Under the pieces are notes generated by a model. The model saw nothing but the letters and a program-made list of their open reading frames with translations, searched no databases and was not told the origin of the DNA. Both the position numbers and the translations under genes were made by a program. From Hydrogenothermaceae bacterium (GTDB lineage Bacteria; Aquificota; Aquificia; Aquificales; Hydrogenothermaceae), in assembly GCA_026418455.1 (NCBI GenBank), contig JAOABH010000004.1, positions 124,001 to 188,000 on the forward strand: a stretch of DNA of 64,000 nucleotides, given 5' to 3'. Numbering within the stretch: the stretch's first letter is position 1; each line of letters begins with the position of its first letter. This document shows, piece by piece, positions 8,756 through 19,284 of the stretch.

Positions 8756-10027
8756 ATGATACTGATAAAGAATGGATACGTAATTGACCCTGTGAGTAAT
8801 GTAGAAGGTAGTTTTGATATTTTGATAGAAAATGGTGTTATAACGAAGATTGAAAAAGAGATACAACCTTTTGCTGGTTGTGAAGTTATCGATGCAACTG
8901 AAAAGGTTATTTCACCTTCATTTGTAGATATTCACGTTCATTTCAGGGACCCAGGTCAGACTTACAAAGAAGATATATATACTGGAAGTTTAGCTGCTGT
9001 AGCAGGAGGTTATACAACTGTTGTATGTATGCCAAACACTTTACCTGCATTAGATGAAACATCTCTCATAAGATATGTTATAGAGAAAGGTAAAGAGGTT
9101 GGACTTTGTAGAGTTCTTCCTGCTGCTGCTATAACAAAAGGTAGAAGGGGAACACATCTTACAGAGATGGCTCTCTTAAAAGATGCTGGAGCTGTCTATT
9201 TTACAGATGACGGTGCTCCTGTTATGGATTCTTTTGTTATGAGAAAGGCTATGGAATATGCTGGTTCTATTGGTTCTTTTGTTGCTGATCACTGTGAAGA
9301 TCTTAACTTATCTCAAAGTGGTGTAGCCCATGAGGGAGAGATAGCTGCTGCCCTTGGACTTCCTCCACTACCTCCGGAAGCAGAGGATACAATGGTAGCA
9401 AGAAATTGTATTCTATCTATACAAACCGGTATGCCAGTTCATATCTGTCATATATCATCAAAACTCTCTATTGAGATAGTGGCATGGGCAAAGGCTATGG
9501 GAGCAAAGGTTACAACAGAAGTAACTCCTCACCATCTTTATTTAACAGATGAAGAGCTTTTAGATTTTTCTTGTAATGCAAAAGTTTCACCTCCACTTAG
9601 AACCCATGAAGATATTGAAGCTGCAAGATGGGCTTTATCCTCTGGAATAATAGACTGTGTAGCCACAGATCATGCACCACACGCTCACCATGAGAAAATG
9701 ATGGATTTACATCTATGTCCTCCGGGAATGATAGGACTTCAGTTCGCTCTACCTATCCTTTTAGAACTTGTAAAAAAAGATTATTTAGATTTAAGAAGGA
9801 TGGTAGAGGTTATGTCAACAAATCCTGCAAAAATCATAGGAATAAAACCACCGCAGATAAAGGTTGGAGAGATGGCAGAATTTACAATATTTGACCCCTT
9901 TGAAAGCTGGGAGGTAAATGAGGAAACAATACTTTCAAAAAGTAAAAATACACCTTTGCTTGGAAGAAAACTAATAGGAAAAGTTAAATACACATTTTAT
10001 AATGGTAAGATGGTTTATAGAGATTAA
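8756..10027 (+). CDS. pyrC: Dihydroorotase
   Basis: 423 aa, ATG after an AAGAGGAG ribosome site. The metal site D-I-H-V-H-F-R-D-P-G near residue 60 and the A-T-D-H-A-P-H motif near residue 305 mark a class I dihydroorotase of the amidohydrolase superfamily, which closes carbamoyl aspartate to dihydroorotate in pyrimidine synthesis. In Aquifex the enzyme works in complex with aspartate transcarbamoylase; pyrB is not in this window. Its stop overlaps the start of the next gene by 1 nt. Confidence 0.95.
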   Translation: MILIKNGYVIDPVSNVEGSFDILIENGVITKIEKEIQPFAGCEVIDATEKVISPSFVDIHVHFRDPGQTYKEDIYTGSLAAVAGGYTTVVCMPNTLPALDETSLIRYVIEKGKEVGLCRVLPAAAITKGRRGTHLTEMALLKDAGAVYFTDDGAPVMDSFVMRKAMEYAGSIGSFVADHCEDLNLSQSGVAHEGEIAAALGLPPLPPEAEDTMVARNCILSIQTGMPVHICHISSKLSIEIVAWAKAMGAKVTTEVTPHHLYLTDEELLDFSCNAKVSPPLRTHEDIEAARWALSSGIIDCVATDHAPHAHHEKMMDLHLCPPGMIGLQFALPILLELVKKDYLDLRRMVEVMSTNPAKIIGIKPPQIKVGEMAEFTIFDPFESWEVNEETILSKSKNTPLLGRKLIGKVKYTFYNGKMVYRD

Positions 10028-10896
10028 TGAAATACGATCTAACTTTAAAGGATATAATAGGAAAAGTTCCGGCAGTTTTTATCCGAGAGGTTTTAGGTAT
10101 AGATGCAAAAGAGGATGCTGTAGTTTTACATGTTAAACTTCAATATCCTTCTTATAGAGAACCGGACTTGGTGTTTATATCTGGTGGCAATCTTGTTCAT
10201 GTTGAAATTCAAACTGTAAATGATAACTTTATGGTTGAAAGAATGCTTGAATATTTTGTATTATTATTAAGATTCTCCAAAGAGAAATTAAAAAGAGAAT
10301 TAAACATAAGGCAGTTTGTTGTTTATATTGGTAATTCAAAGCTTGATATGAAAAATTTTTTTAAAAATGGAGATTTGACATACAAATTCAACATTTTAGA
10401 TATGAGAGAAGTAAAGTGTGAATCATTACTTACTGAACCTTCTGATGAAGCTTTTTTGTTGGCTTCTCTATGTAATATAGATGGAGATACTATATGTAGA
10501 GAGTTTTTGAAGAGATTGCAAAATAAAGACGAGAAAACTTCAAAAGAATTTGAAACAAAACTATTGAATTTACTTAATTTGAGACCTACATTATATGAAT
10601 ATTTTAAATATATTACTTCGGAGGTGATTAAAATGCCAATTCCAGTAGAAGATACTCCCTTATTTAAAGAAGGCAAAAAAGAGGGTAAAAAAGAAGGTAA
10701 AAGAGAAGGTATATTAACTGCTACCAAAAACCTAATTCTTGAAACTTTAGAATTAAAATTTGGCGTTGTTCCATCAGATGTTAAAAATCTTATAAAGAAG
10801 ATAGATAATCCTAATTTACTTAAAAAGGTACATAGAGTAGTTGTTCTGTCTGATTCTATAGAAGAGATTAATAAAACTTTAAAGGAGATTAGATGA
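10027..10896 (+). CDS. Rpn family PD-(D/E)XK nuclease / putative transposase-like protein
   Basis: 289 aa. The N-terminal half has the Rpn nuclease pattern: E-P-D-L-V-F, then V-H-V-E-I-Q-T, where Asp and the E-x-Q pair are the expected catalytic residues. The C-terminal half carries a K-E-G-K tetrad repeat (about residues 215-228) often seen in this family. Relatives (RpnA-E) are DNA endonucleases that promote RecA-independent recombination; they are labelled transposases but lack IS ends. The gene overlaps pyrC by 1 nt and typA by 4 nt, so it is translated inside a housekeeping operon. Confidence 0.8.
   Translation: MKYDLTLKDIIGKVPAVFIREVLGIDAKEDAVVLHVKLQYPSYREPDLVFISGGNLVHVEIQTVNDNFMVERMLEYFVLLLRFSKEKLKRELNIRQFVVYIGNSKLDMKNFFKNGDLTYKFNILDMREVKCESLLTEPSDEAFLLASLCNIDGDTICREFLKRLQNKDEKTSKEFETKLLNLLNLRPTLYEYFKYITSEVIKMPIPVEDTPLFKEGKKEGKKEGKREGILTATKNLILETLELKFGVVPSDVKNLIKKIDNPNLLKKVHRVVVLSDSIEEINKTLKEIR
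10669..10710 (+). repeat. Imperfect 12-bp tandem repeat (KEGK units)
   Basis: Three and a half copies of GAAGGTAAAAAA-like 12-bp units encode the repeated E-G-K-K tetrads of the Rpn-like protein. The copy number could change by slippage without breaking the frame. Confidence 0.8.
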
Positions 10897-12728
10897 GTTT
10901 AGTTGGAGAAGTGAAACAGAGTGAGAATCTCTCATATAGAGAGGACATTAGGAACATTGCAATTATTGCACACCTTGACCATGGAAAAACAACTTTAGTT
11001 GATGGAATGTTAAAACAGAGTGGTGTATTCAGGGATAATCAGGAAGTTGTAGAGAGAGTTATGGATAGTATAGACCTTGAAAGAGAACGTGGTATAACCA
11101 TAATGGCAAAAAATACTGCAATAAGGTATAAAAATTACAAAATAAATATTGTTGATACTCCGGGACACGCAGATTTTGGAGGAGAGGTAGAGAGAACTTT
11201 AAAAATGGTTGATGGTGTTATTCTCCTCGTAGATGCAGCAGAAGGACCATTACCTCAAACAAGATTTGTATTAAAAAAGGCGTTAGAATCTGGTTTGGTG
11301 CCAATAGTTGTTATAAACAAGATTGATAGACCTGATGCGAGAGTACAGGAAGTTATAAATGAGATTTATGACCTATTTATAGACCTTGATGCTACTGAAG
11401 ATCAACTTGAATTTCCGATTCTATACACAATAGCAAAAGATGGAGTAGCTAAGGAATCGTTAGATGATGATTCAAAAAATCTTCAACCTCTATTTGAAAA
11501 GATAATTGAGTATATACCAGCTCCTACATACGATGAAAATATGCCATTCCAGTTTTTGATAACCTCCCTTGATTATGATAACTTTGTTGGAAGGCTTGCT
11601 ATTGGAAGAATATTTAATGGTAGTGTTAAACAAAATCAACAGATAGCAGTAGTCAAAAAAGATGGTACTATCATCAAAGGAACTGTTAGAGTGTTATATA
11701 CATACGAGGGTTTAAATAAAGTAGAAGTAAAAGAAGCAAAAGCTGGAGATATAGTGGCAATAGCAGGGATAGATGATATAACAATAGGGGACACAATATC
11801 GGATATAGATAATCCTATAGCTTTACCTCCGATCACCGTAGAAGAGCCAACAATATCAGTAATTTTTTCGGTAAATGATTCTCCATTTGCTGGAAGAAGT
11901 GGAAAGTACATAACTTCAAGGCATCTTAGAGATAGACTCTATAAGGAGACATTAACAAACGTAGCCCTTAAAGTGCAAGACACTGAAAATCCTGACTCTT
12001 TCTTGGTTATGGGAAGAGGAGAGCTTCAGATAGCAATACTTGCAGAGATGATGAGAAGAGAAGGATACGAATTTGGTGTTTCAAAACCAGAAGTTATAGT
12101 GAAAGAGATTGATGGCAAGAAATATGAGCCTGTGGAGAGAGTTCTCATAGATGTTCCGGAGGAGTTTGTTGGTGTCGTTACTCAGAAACTTGGAAGTAGA
12201 AGAGGCAGAATGATAAATATGATAAATCATGGATTTGGTAGAGTCAGACTTGAATTTATAGTGCCATCAAGAGGTTTGATAGGTTATAGGTCTGAATTTA
12301 AAACAGATACCAGAGGAGAAGGACTGCTAAATACCATCTTTGAAGGTTGGGAAGAGTGGCAAGGTGAGATTAAAACAAGATTAAACGGTGCTTTAATTGC
12401 TGATAGGAAAGGGATTGCAACACCGTATGCAATTTTTGGTCTTCAAGATAGAGGAGTTTTCTTTATTGATCCGGGAACAGAAGTTTACGAAGGAATGATA
12501 GTGGGAGAACATTCAAGAGAAAACGACTTAAATGTAAATGTAAATAGAGAGAAGAAGCTAACAAATATGAGAGCTTCCGGAAGTGATGAAAACGTAAAGA
12601 TAATTCCTGCAAGAAAGATGGACTTTGAGAAAGCATTAGAGTGGATAAAAGATGATGAACTTATAGAAGTTACTCCGGATAGTATAAGAATAAGAAAGAA
12701 AATTTTGGAGGCAAATAAAAGGAGTTAG
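10893..12728 (+). CDS. typA: GTP-binding protein TypA/BipA
   Basis: 611 aa. The translational GTPase motifs are A-H-L-D-H-G-K-T-T near residue 26, R-G-I-T-I, D-T-P-G-H and N-K-I-D. They are followed by EF-G-like domains and the TypA-specific C-terminal domain (R-A-S-G-S-D-E-N). TypA binds 70S ribosomes and helps assembly and stress adaptation. It begins in an ATGA overlap with the Rpn-like gene. Its stop codon overlaps the stop of the convergent sigma-54 activator, so no terminator fits between them. Confidence 0.96.
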   Translation: MSLVGEVKQSENLSYREDIRNIAIIAHLDHGKTTLVDGMLKQSGVFRDNQEVVERVMDSIDLERERGITIMAKNTAIRYKNYKINIVDTPGHADFGGEVERTLKMVDGVILLVDAAEGPLPQTRFVLKKALESGLVPIVVINKIDRPDARVQEVINEIYDLFIDLDATEDQLEFPILYTIAKDGVAKESLDDDSKNLQPLFEKIIEYIPAPTYDENMPFQFLITSLDYDNFVGRLAIGRIFNGSVKQNQQIAVVKKDGTIIKGTVRVLYTYEGLNKVEVKEAKAGDIVAIAGIDDITIGDTISDIDNPIALPPITVEEPTISVIFSVNDSPFAGRSGKYITSRHLRDRLYKETLTNVALKVQDTENPDSFLVMGRGELQIAILAEMMRREGYEFGVSKPEVIVKEIDGKKYEPVERVLIDVPEEFVGVVTQKLGSRRGRMINMINHGFGRVRLEFIVPSRGLIGYRSEFKTDTRGEGLLNTIFEGWEEWQGEIKTRLNGALIADRKGIATPYAIFGLQDRGVFFIDPGTEVYEGMIVGEHSRENDLNVNVNREKKLTNMRASGSDENVKIIPARKMDFEKALEWIKDDELIEVTPDSIRIRKKILEANKRS

Positions 12729-13948
12729 ATCTCTATTTTATATTCCCTGATTTTACGCCAAAGAGTTACTGGGCTTATACCCAGTAATTTTGCGGCTTCT
12801 TTTTTGTTTCCGTTTGTCTTTTTCAAAGCCTCTACTATTCTCCTCTCTTCACTAAATAAAACTTCTTCATTGACTTTTATAACATCAGACTCTATGTCAA
12901 AAGAAACAATCTCATCATACAGGTCTTTAACTTCAATTATGTTTTTAGAACCTGTTAATATACTTACAGACTCTAAAAATGCTATAAGCTCTCTAACATT
13001 TCCAAACCAATCCCTTGAAACTATAAACTCCATAGCCTCAGGAGTTATTCTCTTATTTCTTCTGTATAAGAAACTGTTTACAATAAGGGGAATATCTTCC
13101 TTTCTCTCTCTAAGGGGTGGTATCTCTATTTTTATGACTGCAAGTCTGTAATAAAGGTCTGTCCTAAATCCGCCTTTTCTTATTTCTTCTAATAAATTTT
13201 TATTGGTAGCTGATATTATTCTCACATCAACTCTTTTAGGTCTGTTTGCTCCCAACCTCTCAAACTCTTTTGTATCAACAAATACGAGAAGTTTAGCTTG
13301 CGAAGTTAGGGAAAGGTCTCCGATTTCATCTAAAAACAGTGTTCCCCCATCAGCAACTTCCACTTTTCCAGGTTTTGAATTTACAGCTCCGGTAAATGCA
13401 CCTTTCTCATAGCCAAAAAATTCGGATTCAAAAAGTGTTTCTGGTATTGCAGAGCAGTTTACAGAAACAAAATTATTTTTTATCCTTTTACTGTTATAAT
13501 GTATCCATTTTGCAAGCTTTGACTTTCCGGTTCCAGTCTCTCCAACTATTAAAACTGACACATCAGATTGAGCTACCAATGAAGCTCTCTCAAGGACTTT
13601 TTTCATATTTATATTCTGAGTGTTAAATGTGAAGTAATCTTCTTGTAAAGTTTGAAAAGATATATTTAAAATCTGTAAGATATAACCTCTGAAATCACCG
13701 TTTAGATCAAAAAGTTTTTGAGATGCTACATAATATTTGAAGATTGATCCATTTTTAGATTTTACAGATACGGAAAAGTTCTGACTGTCTATAAGGTTTT
13801 TTATACTTTTATCAAATATTATAGATATATCTTCTTCAATGACTTCTGAATGTTTATATCCCAAAGTCTCTAATAAAAACTCACTTATTCTCTTTATCTT
13901 AAACTCTTTATCTATTATAACTATAGATAGTTCATCTATGAAGTTCAT
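12725..13948 (-). CDS. Sigma-54-dependent transcriptional activator with PAS sensor
   Basis: 407 aa. A PAS-like domain (about 1-100) stands where NtrC proteins have a receiver. The AAA+ domain has Walker A G-E-T-G-T-G-K-S (about 136), G-A-F-T-G-A for contact with sigma-54, and Walker [10 protein letters not shown] Fis-type helix-turn-helix ends the protein ([11 protein letters not shown]). It should open sigma-54 promoters in response to a ligand or redox state sensed by PAS. No partner histidine kinase is nearby. A candidate sigma-54 promoter occurs at 39983. It is the last gene of a run that starts at gmhA. Confidence 0.93.
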   Translation of the reverse strand: MNFIDELSIVIIDKEFKIKRISEFLLETLGYKHSEVIEEDISIIFDKSIKNLIDSQNFSVSVKSKNGSIFKYYVASQKLFDLNGDFRGYILQILNISFQTLQEDYFTFNTQNINMKKVLERASLVAQSDVSVLIVGETGTGKSKLAKWIHYNSKRIKNNFVSVNCSAIPETLFESEFFGYEKGAFTGAVNSKPGKVEVADGGTLFLDEIGDLSLTSQAKLLVFVDTKEFERLGANRPKRVDVRIISATNKNLLEEIRKGGFRTDLYYRLAVIKIEIPPLRERKEDIPLIVNSFLYRRNKRITPEAMEFIVSRDWFGNVRELIAFLESVSILTGSKNIIEVKDLYDEIVSFDIESDVIKVNEEVLFSEERRIVEALKKTNGNKKEAAKLLGISPVTLWRKIREYKIEI

Positions 13949-13952
13949 AGCT

Positions 13953-14762
13953 TTACTCTGTGCTGTCTTTTTGTAGTTTTTCTAAAGTATAAAGTATATC
14001 TCTGTTATTTGGATGATAGCTTTTGGATCTTTCTAACATATCCTTAAATCCGGACGGTTTTTTCCCAGTTTTTGAGTATATATCAATCAAAAACTCTATA
14101 GCAGGTAAAAAATCAGGTTTTATATTTAGAGCATCTTTTGCAGACTCTATTGCAAGTTCTTCCTGTCCTATATTATGGTATAAAGTTGCAATCTTATACT
14201 TTAAAGTATAATCTGACTGATTTTCCGCAAAAGCTCTCAGGTAAAAGAATATTGCATACTTATAATTACCGATAGATTCATACTCCTGAGCTTTTTTTAA
14301 GAAAAAATCTCTTTTTGAAAGGATAGGGGTTTGTTGTGTAGGTAGACTCTGATTGTTTGTCTCTATCTTGATAGGTGGGATGTTCTTCGGTAAACTGTTT
14401 AAATCTGGAAGTTTTAAGCTTTTCTGAGCTATCTCTTCCAAAAGTTCTTCCTCTGACTTTATCTCTTTTTCCTTTATATACTCAATATTTACAGCTTGGA
14501 TAATCTTTTTTTCAAGCTCTGCAAGTATTATCTCTGTATCAAGGAAGTTTCTTATAATTGTGTAAGAGTTCTGTTTCATCTGGTATAGATCGTATATGGC
14601 ATATACAATAAATGAATAGGCAACAATAAGTGTGAAAATCAAAAAGTAATGTTTTTTATGTTTTTTTGGTTTTAATGCAGAAAGTGGATGAATTGTCAGT
14701 TCTCTTTCAGTTTCACTTAGTTCCTGGGCGGTTTTCTTTAAAAACTCACCTGTTTGGCTCAT
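13953..14762 (-). CDS. Single-span membrane protein with TPR repeats
   Basis: 269 aa. About 38 basic, hydrophilic residues precede one membrane helix ([16 protein letters not shown], about 39-60), so the N-terminus is probably cytoplasmic and the rest periplasmic. The C-terminal 100 residues hold TPR-like repeats ([23 protein letters not shown]). Such proteins scaffold envelope complexes; no specific role can be named. It overlaps gmhA by 17 bp and lies 4 nt before the sigma-54 activator. Confidence 0.75.
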   Translation of the reverse strand: MSQTGEFLKKTAQELSETERELTIHPLSALKPKKHKKHYFLIFTLIVAYSFIVYAIYDLYQMKQNSYTIIRNFLDTEIILAELEKKIIQAVNIEYIKEKEIKSEEELLEEIAQKSLKLPDLNSLPKNIPPIKIETNNQSLPTQQTPILSKRDFFLKKAQEYESIGNYKYAIFFYLRAFAENQSDYTLKYKIATLYHNIGQEELAIESAKDALNIKPDFLPAIEFLIDIYSKTGKKPSGFKDMLERSKSYHPNNRDILYTLEKLQKDSTE

Positions 14763-15348
14763 AGTAATCCTCTATCTCTCCAGTTAGATACATATCAAGT
14801 ATATAACAGAGAGTATGTTCCAAAGTTAAATGGACTTCCTGAATTCTCGCAGTAGAGTCAGACCTGACTATAAAGGCTTTATCTACCATATCTTTTAGTG
14901 TCCCTCCATCTTTTCCAAGAAAACCCACTGTAAACATTCCTATATCTCTTGCCACCTTAACAGCTTCCACTACATTTTTAGAATTTCCACTTGTGGATAT
15001 ACCTATAAGTATATCCCCCTTGTTTCCAAGAGCTTCAACCTGTTTTGCAAAAACTTTATCAAATCCGTAATCATTTCCTATTGCGGTTAGAATAGATGTG
15101 TCCGTAGTTAAAGCTATAGCAGGGTAGCCTTTCTTTTCTTTCTCAAATCTTCCAACTATCTCTGCTGCAAAATGTTGGCTGTCTGCAGCAGAACCACCGT
15201 TTCCGCATATCAAAACTTTATAACCCATCTTCAATCTTCTACCTAAAAGGATACCAAGGTTAACTATGTCTTCTGCATACTCTTCTACAAACTCTCTCTT
15301 TAATCTAACACTTTCTTCAAAAATATCAATAACTTTCTCTTCTAACAT
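14746..15348 (-). CDS. gmhA: Phosphoheptose isomerase
   Basis: 200 aa, normal length. The SIS-domain signature [16 protein letters not shown] (about 48-63) and [10 protein letters not shown] are diagnostic. The enzyme converts sedoheptulose 7-phosphate to D-glycero-D-manno-heptose 7-phosphate, the first step to ADP-heptose for the LPS inner core. This fits the waaA gene elsewhere in the window. It is the first gene of the minus-strand run that goes on to the TPR protein and the sigma-54 activator. Confidence 0.95.
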   Translation of the reverse strand: MLEEKVIDIFEESVRLKREFVEEYAEDIVNLGILLGRRLKMGYKVLICGNGGSAADSQHFAAEIVGRFEKEKKGYPAIALTTDTSILTAIGNDYGFDKVFAKQVEALGNKGDILIGISTSGNSKNVVEAVKVARDIGMFTVGFLGKDGGTLKDMVDKAFIVRSDSTARIQEVHLTLEHTLCYILDMYLTGEIEDYYEPNR

Positions 15349-15367
15349 TCCTCTCTGACCCTCAACT

Positions 15368-15397
15368 TTGATATCCCATATTATACTATGATATAAT
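15368..15397 (+). promoter_or_regulatory. Sigma-70-type promoter for the PepSY protein and recJ
   Basis: TTGATA (15368-15373), an 18-nt spacer and TATAAT (15392-15397) lie 28 nt before the PepSY start codon, in the gap between divergent genes. Confidence 0.6.
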
Positions 15398-15425
15398 TTT
15401 TCTAAACTTTTTCTGAGGTTTAACT

Positions 15426-15677
15426 ATGAAATCTGTTTTTGCTTTAATTTTATCATTTTTTGTTATATCTCATGCCTCAGAGTGTGTTTCTAACTTATCT
15501 ATCTCTCATGTTGAATCAACAGCAAAGAGTTTTGTTGGAAGTATAGAGAGTGTTAAGTTGGCAAAGGATAAAAGGGAAAATATATGTGTTTATAAAGTAA
15601 AAGGAGAAAATGGTTACGTTGTCGTAGATGCTTCAACCGGAGAAGTTTTAAAGTTTTACAAAAAGAGGTCTAAATGA
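15426..15677 (+). CDS. Small secreted PepSY-domain protein
   Basis: 83 aa. A short signal peptide (M-K-S-V-F-A-L-I-L-S-F-F-V-I-S-H-A-S) is followed by one PepSY-like unit ending in Y-V-V-V-D-A-S-T-G-E-V-L-K, the typical beta-hairpin with D-x-x-T-G-E. Free PepSY proteins are exported and often thought to modulate periplasmic proteases or metal handling; the role here is unknown. Two Cys (mature region and I-C-V-Y-K) could form a disulfide. It overlaps recJ by 4 nt. Confidence 0.75.
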   Translation: MKSVFALILSFFVISHASECVSNLSISHVESTAKSFVGSIESVKLAKDKRENICVYKVKGENGYVVVDASTGEVLKFYKKRSK

Positions 15678-17395
15678 TAGTTGGTATATCTGGATACCAA
15701 TGGGTAGTTTTAGAAGAGAGTAATCCGGTTCCGGACTTTCTCATAGATAGATACGGTAAAGTGTTAGGACAGATTATTTACAACAGAAAGGATCTCTTTG
15801 ATGAAAACTTTTCAGATGAGTATATAGAGCCAAAACTGAGTAATCTTATAAAGCCATCATTTTTTAATTACCTTGAAGAAATAGCTTTTAAGCTTGCTCA
15901 ATCAATAAAGAGTAATAAAAGGATAGTAGTCTATGGAGATTACGATGCCGATGGAATAACAAGTACATCTATTTTGGTGAATTTTTTTAGGAAAATAAAT
16001 GCATACTGTAAATATTACATACCAAGCAGATTTGATGAAGGCTATGGACTTAATAGAGAAGCTATTAAAGGTATATCAGAGTATGCTGATATTCTTATAG
16101 TGGTAGATAGTGGGACAAATGCCTTTGATGAGCTTTTATTTGCAAAACAGTGTGGCTTAGAGGTATATGTTCTTGATCACCATGAGCCATCCGATAGATG
16201 GAAAGAGTTAAATCCCCCTTATCTTGAAAGTGGCATATCTATAATAAATCCTAAATTTTTTGAAGATATAAATCCTCTTTTTAAACATCTTGCATCTGTT
16301 GGACTTTCATTTTACCTAATTGCTTCGTTAAAGAAATATTTTGATCCAGATATGAAACTTAGAGAGTTTTTAGATATAGTAGCATTGGGGACAGTAGCAG
16401 ATCTTGTTCCTATGTCTTTTATAAACAGAACTTTGGTTAAAGCAGGGATTGAAGAGATAAATAAAAAAAAGAGAGTAGGTATAAAAAAACTTATAGAGCA
16501 AGCAGGATTAAAAAGAGAGATAATGTCAACAGATATAGGTTTTATGTTAGGTCCAAGGATAAATGCATCTGGAAGGTTATCTGATGCAAGAAAAGCAGTT
16601 AAACTTCTAACAACCCAAGACTCTGTAAAAGCTCAAACCTTAGCTGTTGAGTTAGAGAATTTAAACAGGAAAAGACAGAAGATTACAGACGAAGTTACTA
16701 CACAGGCAGAGAAGAAGATAAAACTGTATAACTCTGAAAATGTTATAGTAGTAGATGATGAAAACTGGCACAGCGGTGTTATAGGAATTGTAGCCGGTAG
16801 GATAGCTCAGAAATATAGATTACCTACTGTGATACTTTCTAAGGAAAATGGTAAAGCTGTTGGCTCTGCAAGGAGTGTCTCAAAGGTAAATATCTATAAA
16901 GCTTTAAATATGTGTGGTGATCTTTTTGAGAAATTTGGAGGACATTCAGCAGCTGCAGGATTAACAATAGATTCTTCAAAGATAGATGAGCTTAGAGAGA
17001 GACTTGATTACTCTGTAAAAGAAGTTGCGGAAGAAAAACCATGGGCTGTAAAAGAGGTGGATATGTTTCTTCCACTTGATTACTGGAATATCCAGAGGGT
17101 TAAAGAGATATATAAACTGGAACCTTTCGGAGAGAAAAATCCTAAACCTAAGTTCTTAGCTACAAATTTAAAAATAGATTATTTTGAAGTTCCTTACAAA
17201 TCTTTAATAGTGTTTACATTAAAAGACCAATCAGCTAAAACTTTTGTAGCAAAGTGGTGGAAAACTGCAGAAGTTGTAAAGTATCTTACTATCGGTCAGA
17301 TTATAGATATAGTTTATACACCAAATATATCTACTTACAGAGATTTAGAGAGTGTAGAGTTTTTTGTAGATGATATCAGGATAGTTAAGGAATAA
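15674..17395 (+). CDS. recJ: Single-stranded-DNA-specific exonuclease RecJ
   Basis: 573 aa. DHH phosphoesterase motifs are clear: Y-G-D-Y-D-A-D-G (about 92-99), V-D-S-G-T-N, L-D-H-H-E-P and, in the DHHA1 domain, G-R-I-N-A-S-G-R-L and G-G-H-S-A-A-A-G. RecJ degrades single-stranded DNA 5' to 3' in recombination, base excision and mismatch repair. Its 3' end overlaps the convergent solute-binding protein gene by 11 bp, with no room for a terminator. Confidence 0.95.
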   Translation: MIVGISGYQWVVLEESNPVPDFLIDRYGKVLGQIIYNRKDLFDENFSDEYIEPKLSNLIKPSFFNYLEEIAFKLAQSIKSNKRIVVYGDYDADGITSTSILVNFFRKINAYCKYYIPSRFDEGYGLNREAIKGISEYADILIVVDSGTNAFDELLFAKQCGLEVYVLDHHEPSDRWKELNPPYLESGISIINPKFFEDINPLFKHLASVGLSFYLIASLKKYFDPDMKLREFLDIVALGTVADLVPMSFINRTLVKAGIEEINKKKRVGIKKLIEQAGLKREIMSTDIGFMLGPRINASGRLSDARKAVKLLTTQDSVKAQTLAVELENLNRKRQKITDEVTTQAEKKIKLYNSENVIVVDDENWHSGVIGIVAGRIAQKYRLPTVILSKENGKAVGSARSVSKVNIYKALNMCGDLFEKFGGHSAAAGLTIDSSKIDELRERLDYSVKEVAEEKPWAVKEVDMFLPLDYWNIQRVKEIYKLEPFGEKNPKPKFLATNLKIDYFEVPYKSLIVFTLKDQSAKTFVAKWWKTAEVVKYLTIGQIIDIVYTPNISTYRDLESVEFFVDDIRIVKE

Positions 17396-19130
17396 ACATA
17401 TACTCATCTTTATACCATCCCCAAACTGTGGGAAACACATTTTTCAATCTATTTCTGACTGCAACAAGCTCTTGAGGTGCTACTATGAATATCATAGGTT
17501 GATACTCTCCTATTATCTTAAAAGCTTCTTTATATAATTTATCTCTTTTAGATTGGTCTATCTCTATCGCTGCTTGATTGAAAAATTTGTCTATATTTGC
17601 TTCCCAATCTGTTTGAGGTTTTGGCTGTTTTGGATACCACATATGCATCTGTCCCGAAGACAGCCATACATTCTGTCCAAAGTATGGGTCCATACTTCCT
17701 GTTAATCCTATTATCACAGCATCATAGTCAAAACTACTCATTAATTTTGAAACTAAGTTGTTAAAATCAAGTCCCTGAAAATTAACTTCAACACCTATCT
17801 TTTTTAAATCCTCTTTTACTATATTACCTATGGCTTCTCTCTCTTTATTTCCTGCGTTTGTTATAAGCGTAAAACTTAATCTATGGTTTTCAGTATCATA
17901 GAGGTATCCATCTTTACCTTCTTTAAATCCTATTGATAGAAGTATCTCTTTTGCCTTTTTTAGATTGTAGGGATACTTGGGATAGTAGCTTTCATCGTAT
18001 AGCCTTCTGTTTGCGGGAGTCACTGCTGTGTATATAGGAGTTGCAAGCCCATTGTAAACCATACTTGCTATTCCTTCTCTGTCTATGGCATAAGATATTG
18101 CTTGACGGAATCTTTTGTCCTGAAACCATCTGAGTTTGTACGGTGGAATTGGTGCTTTTGGGTTTTGGTTAAATACTATAAACAGTGTTGAGGGTGTTGC
18201 TCCAAGGTTGTATATTGTAAAATCTCCTTTTTTTGCCTGTTCCATAAGTTTTCCCAAGTCAGAAGGCCTGACACCGTATATATCAGATTCTCCAGATAAA
18301 AACTTTATCAATGATACATTAGGGTCCTTTACTATCTGGGATTTAATTACCTTTATGTAAGGCAGTTGATTACCTATCTCATCTCTCTCCCAGTAGTATG
18401 GGTTTCTCTCATACACAACATACTGTCCTAACTGATACTTCACTAATCTATATGGACCTGTTCCTACTATCTGAGAAGGGTCTGTGTTTACATTCCATGT
18501 TGAAGGGAACTTTCCTTCTTTTACTGATTTTTCAAGTATATGTTTTGGTAATATTGGTTGTGATACAGCATTTAAGAATACTGCAAAAGGTTTTGGAAGT
18601 TCAAACTCAACAGTTTTATCATCAATCTTTCTTACTTTAAAAGGTTTTCCTTCTACTGTTAAGACATCCCTTGATGAAGTTGGAATACTGTCATTGTAAT
18701 ATATCTGGTTATATGTAAAAACAACATCATCTGCTGTAACTGGCTTACCATCAAACCATTTTGCATCTCTAAGGTAAAATCTCCAAACCGTCCCTTCTTT
18801 ATTACTTTCCCACTTTTCCGCCAAATCTGGCTCTGGAAGTAATGTTTTTACGTTGGTTTTTGTAAGTCCGTTGAAAAGAGGGGATATTATGGCTGTTGAG
18901 CTTGTTTCCTGTGCCATAACAGGATTTAAAGTTTTAGCATCTGAGGAGAGCAATCTCTGTAAAGTCCCTCCTTCTTTTCCTATCTGAGGCTCAAGATTAG
19001 ATATATCTATACTTTTTATTAGATTTACATTTTCAGATTTTTCAGGAGATATAAAGTATATTGGTAAAAACATTCCAACTATTAATAAAATAGATAGTAA
19101 GATATATTTAACTGTCTGTTTTATCATCAT
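17385..19130 (-). CDS. ABC transporter solute-binding protein, family 5 (peptide type)
   Basis: 581 aa. A hydrophobic N-terminal segment (about 8-28) without a lipobox Cys suggests a cleaved signal or a membrane anchor. The body matches family 5 oligopeptide/nickel/opine binding proteins: L-N-P-V-M-A, L-A-E-K-W-E, W-F-D-G-K-P-V-T-A-D-D-V-V-F, Y-A-I-D-R-E. No permease or ATPase gene is beside it, so the transporter it serves must be encoded elsewhere. It is the third gene of the yggS run and starts 23 bp inside the Trm112-like gene. Confidence 0.88.
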   Translation of the reverse strand: MMIKQTVKYILLSILLIVGMFLPIYFISPEKSENVNLIKSIDISNLEPQIGKEGGTLQRLLSSDAKTLNPVMAQETSSTAIISPLFNGLTKTNVKTLLPEPDLAEKWESNKEGTVWRFYLRDAKWFDGKPVTADDVVFTYNQIYYNDSIPTSSRDVLTVEGKPFKVRKIDDKTVEFELPKPFAVFLNAVSQPILPKHILEKSVKEGKFPSTWNVNTDPSQIVGTGPYRLVKYQLGQYVVYERNPYYWERDEIGNQLPYIKVIKSQIVKDPNVSLIKFLSGESDIYGVRPSDLGKLMEQAKKGDFTIYNLGATPSTLFIVFNQNPKAPIPPYKLRWFQDKRFRQAISYAIDREGIASMVYNGLATPIYTAVTPANRRLYDESYYPKYPYNLKKAKEILLSIGFKEGKDGYLYDTENHRLSFTLITNAGNKEREAIGNIVKEDLKKIGVEVNFQGLDFNNLVSKLMSSFDYDAVIIGLTGSMDPYFGQNVWLSSGQMHMWYPKQPKPQTDWEANIDKFFNQAAIEIDQSKRDKLYKEAFKIIGEYQPMIFIVAPQELVAVRNRLKNVFPTVWGWYKDEYMFIP

Positions 19131-19284
19131 CTTTTACGGCTTCACTTATAAGTAATATAGGAATACCATCTTCTACAGGATATTTAAGTTTACAGTTTTT
19201 GCAGATAAGATACTCACCTCTATCTTCAAGGTCAGATTTACAAGCAGGACAACAGAGTATATCAAGCATCTCCTTATCTATCAT
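19108..19284 (-). CDS. Trm112-like / UPF0434 zinc-binding small protein
   Basis: 58 aa. It starts with M-I-D-K-E-M-L-D-I-L-C-C-P-A-C-K and continues with C-K-N-C-K-L-K-Y-P-V-E-D-G-I-P-I-L-L, the pattern of the Trm112/YcaR family: a CPxC knuckle, a second CxxC, then Y-P-V-x-D-G-I-P. Trm112 proteins activate methyltransferases in eukaryotes and archaea; the bacterial ones are less well defined. The start codon overlaps the yggS stop (ATGA) and the end overlaps the solute-binding gene by 23 bp, which argues for coupled translation. Confidence 0.88.
   Translation of the reverse strand: MIDKEMLDILCCPACKSDLEDRGEYLICKNCKLKYPVEDGIPILLISEAVKDDDKTDS

Noticed and set aside
10027-10896. Insertion sequence carrying the Rpn 'transposase'
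   Set aside because: No terminal inverted repeats or target duplication; the gene overlaps both neighbours by 1-4 nt.
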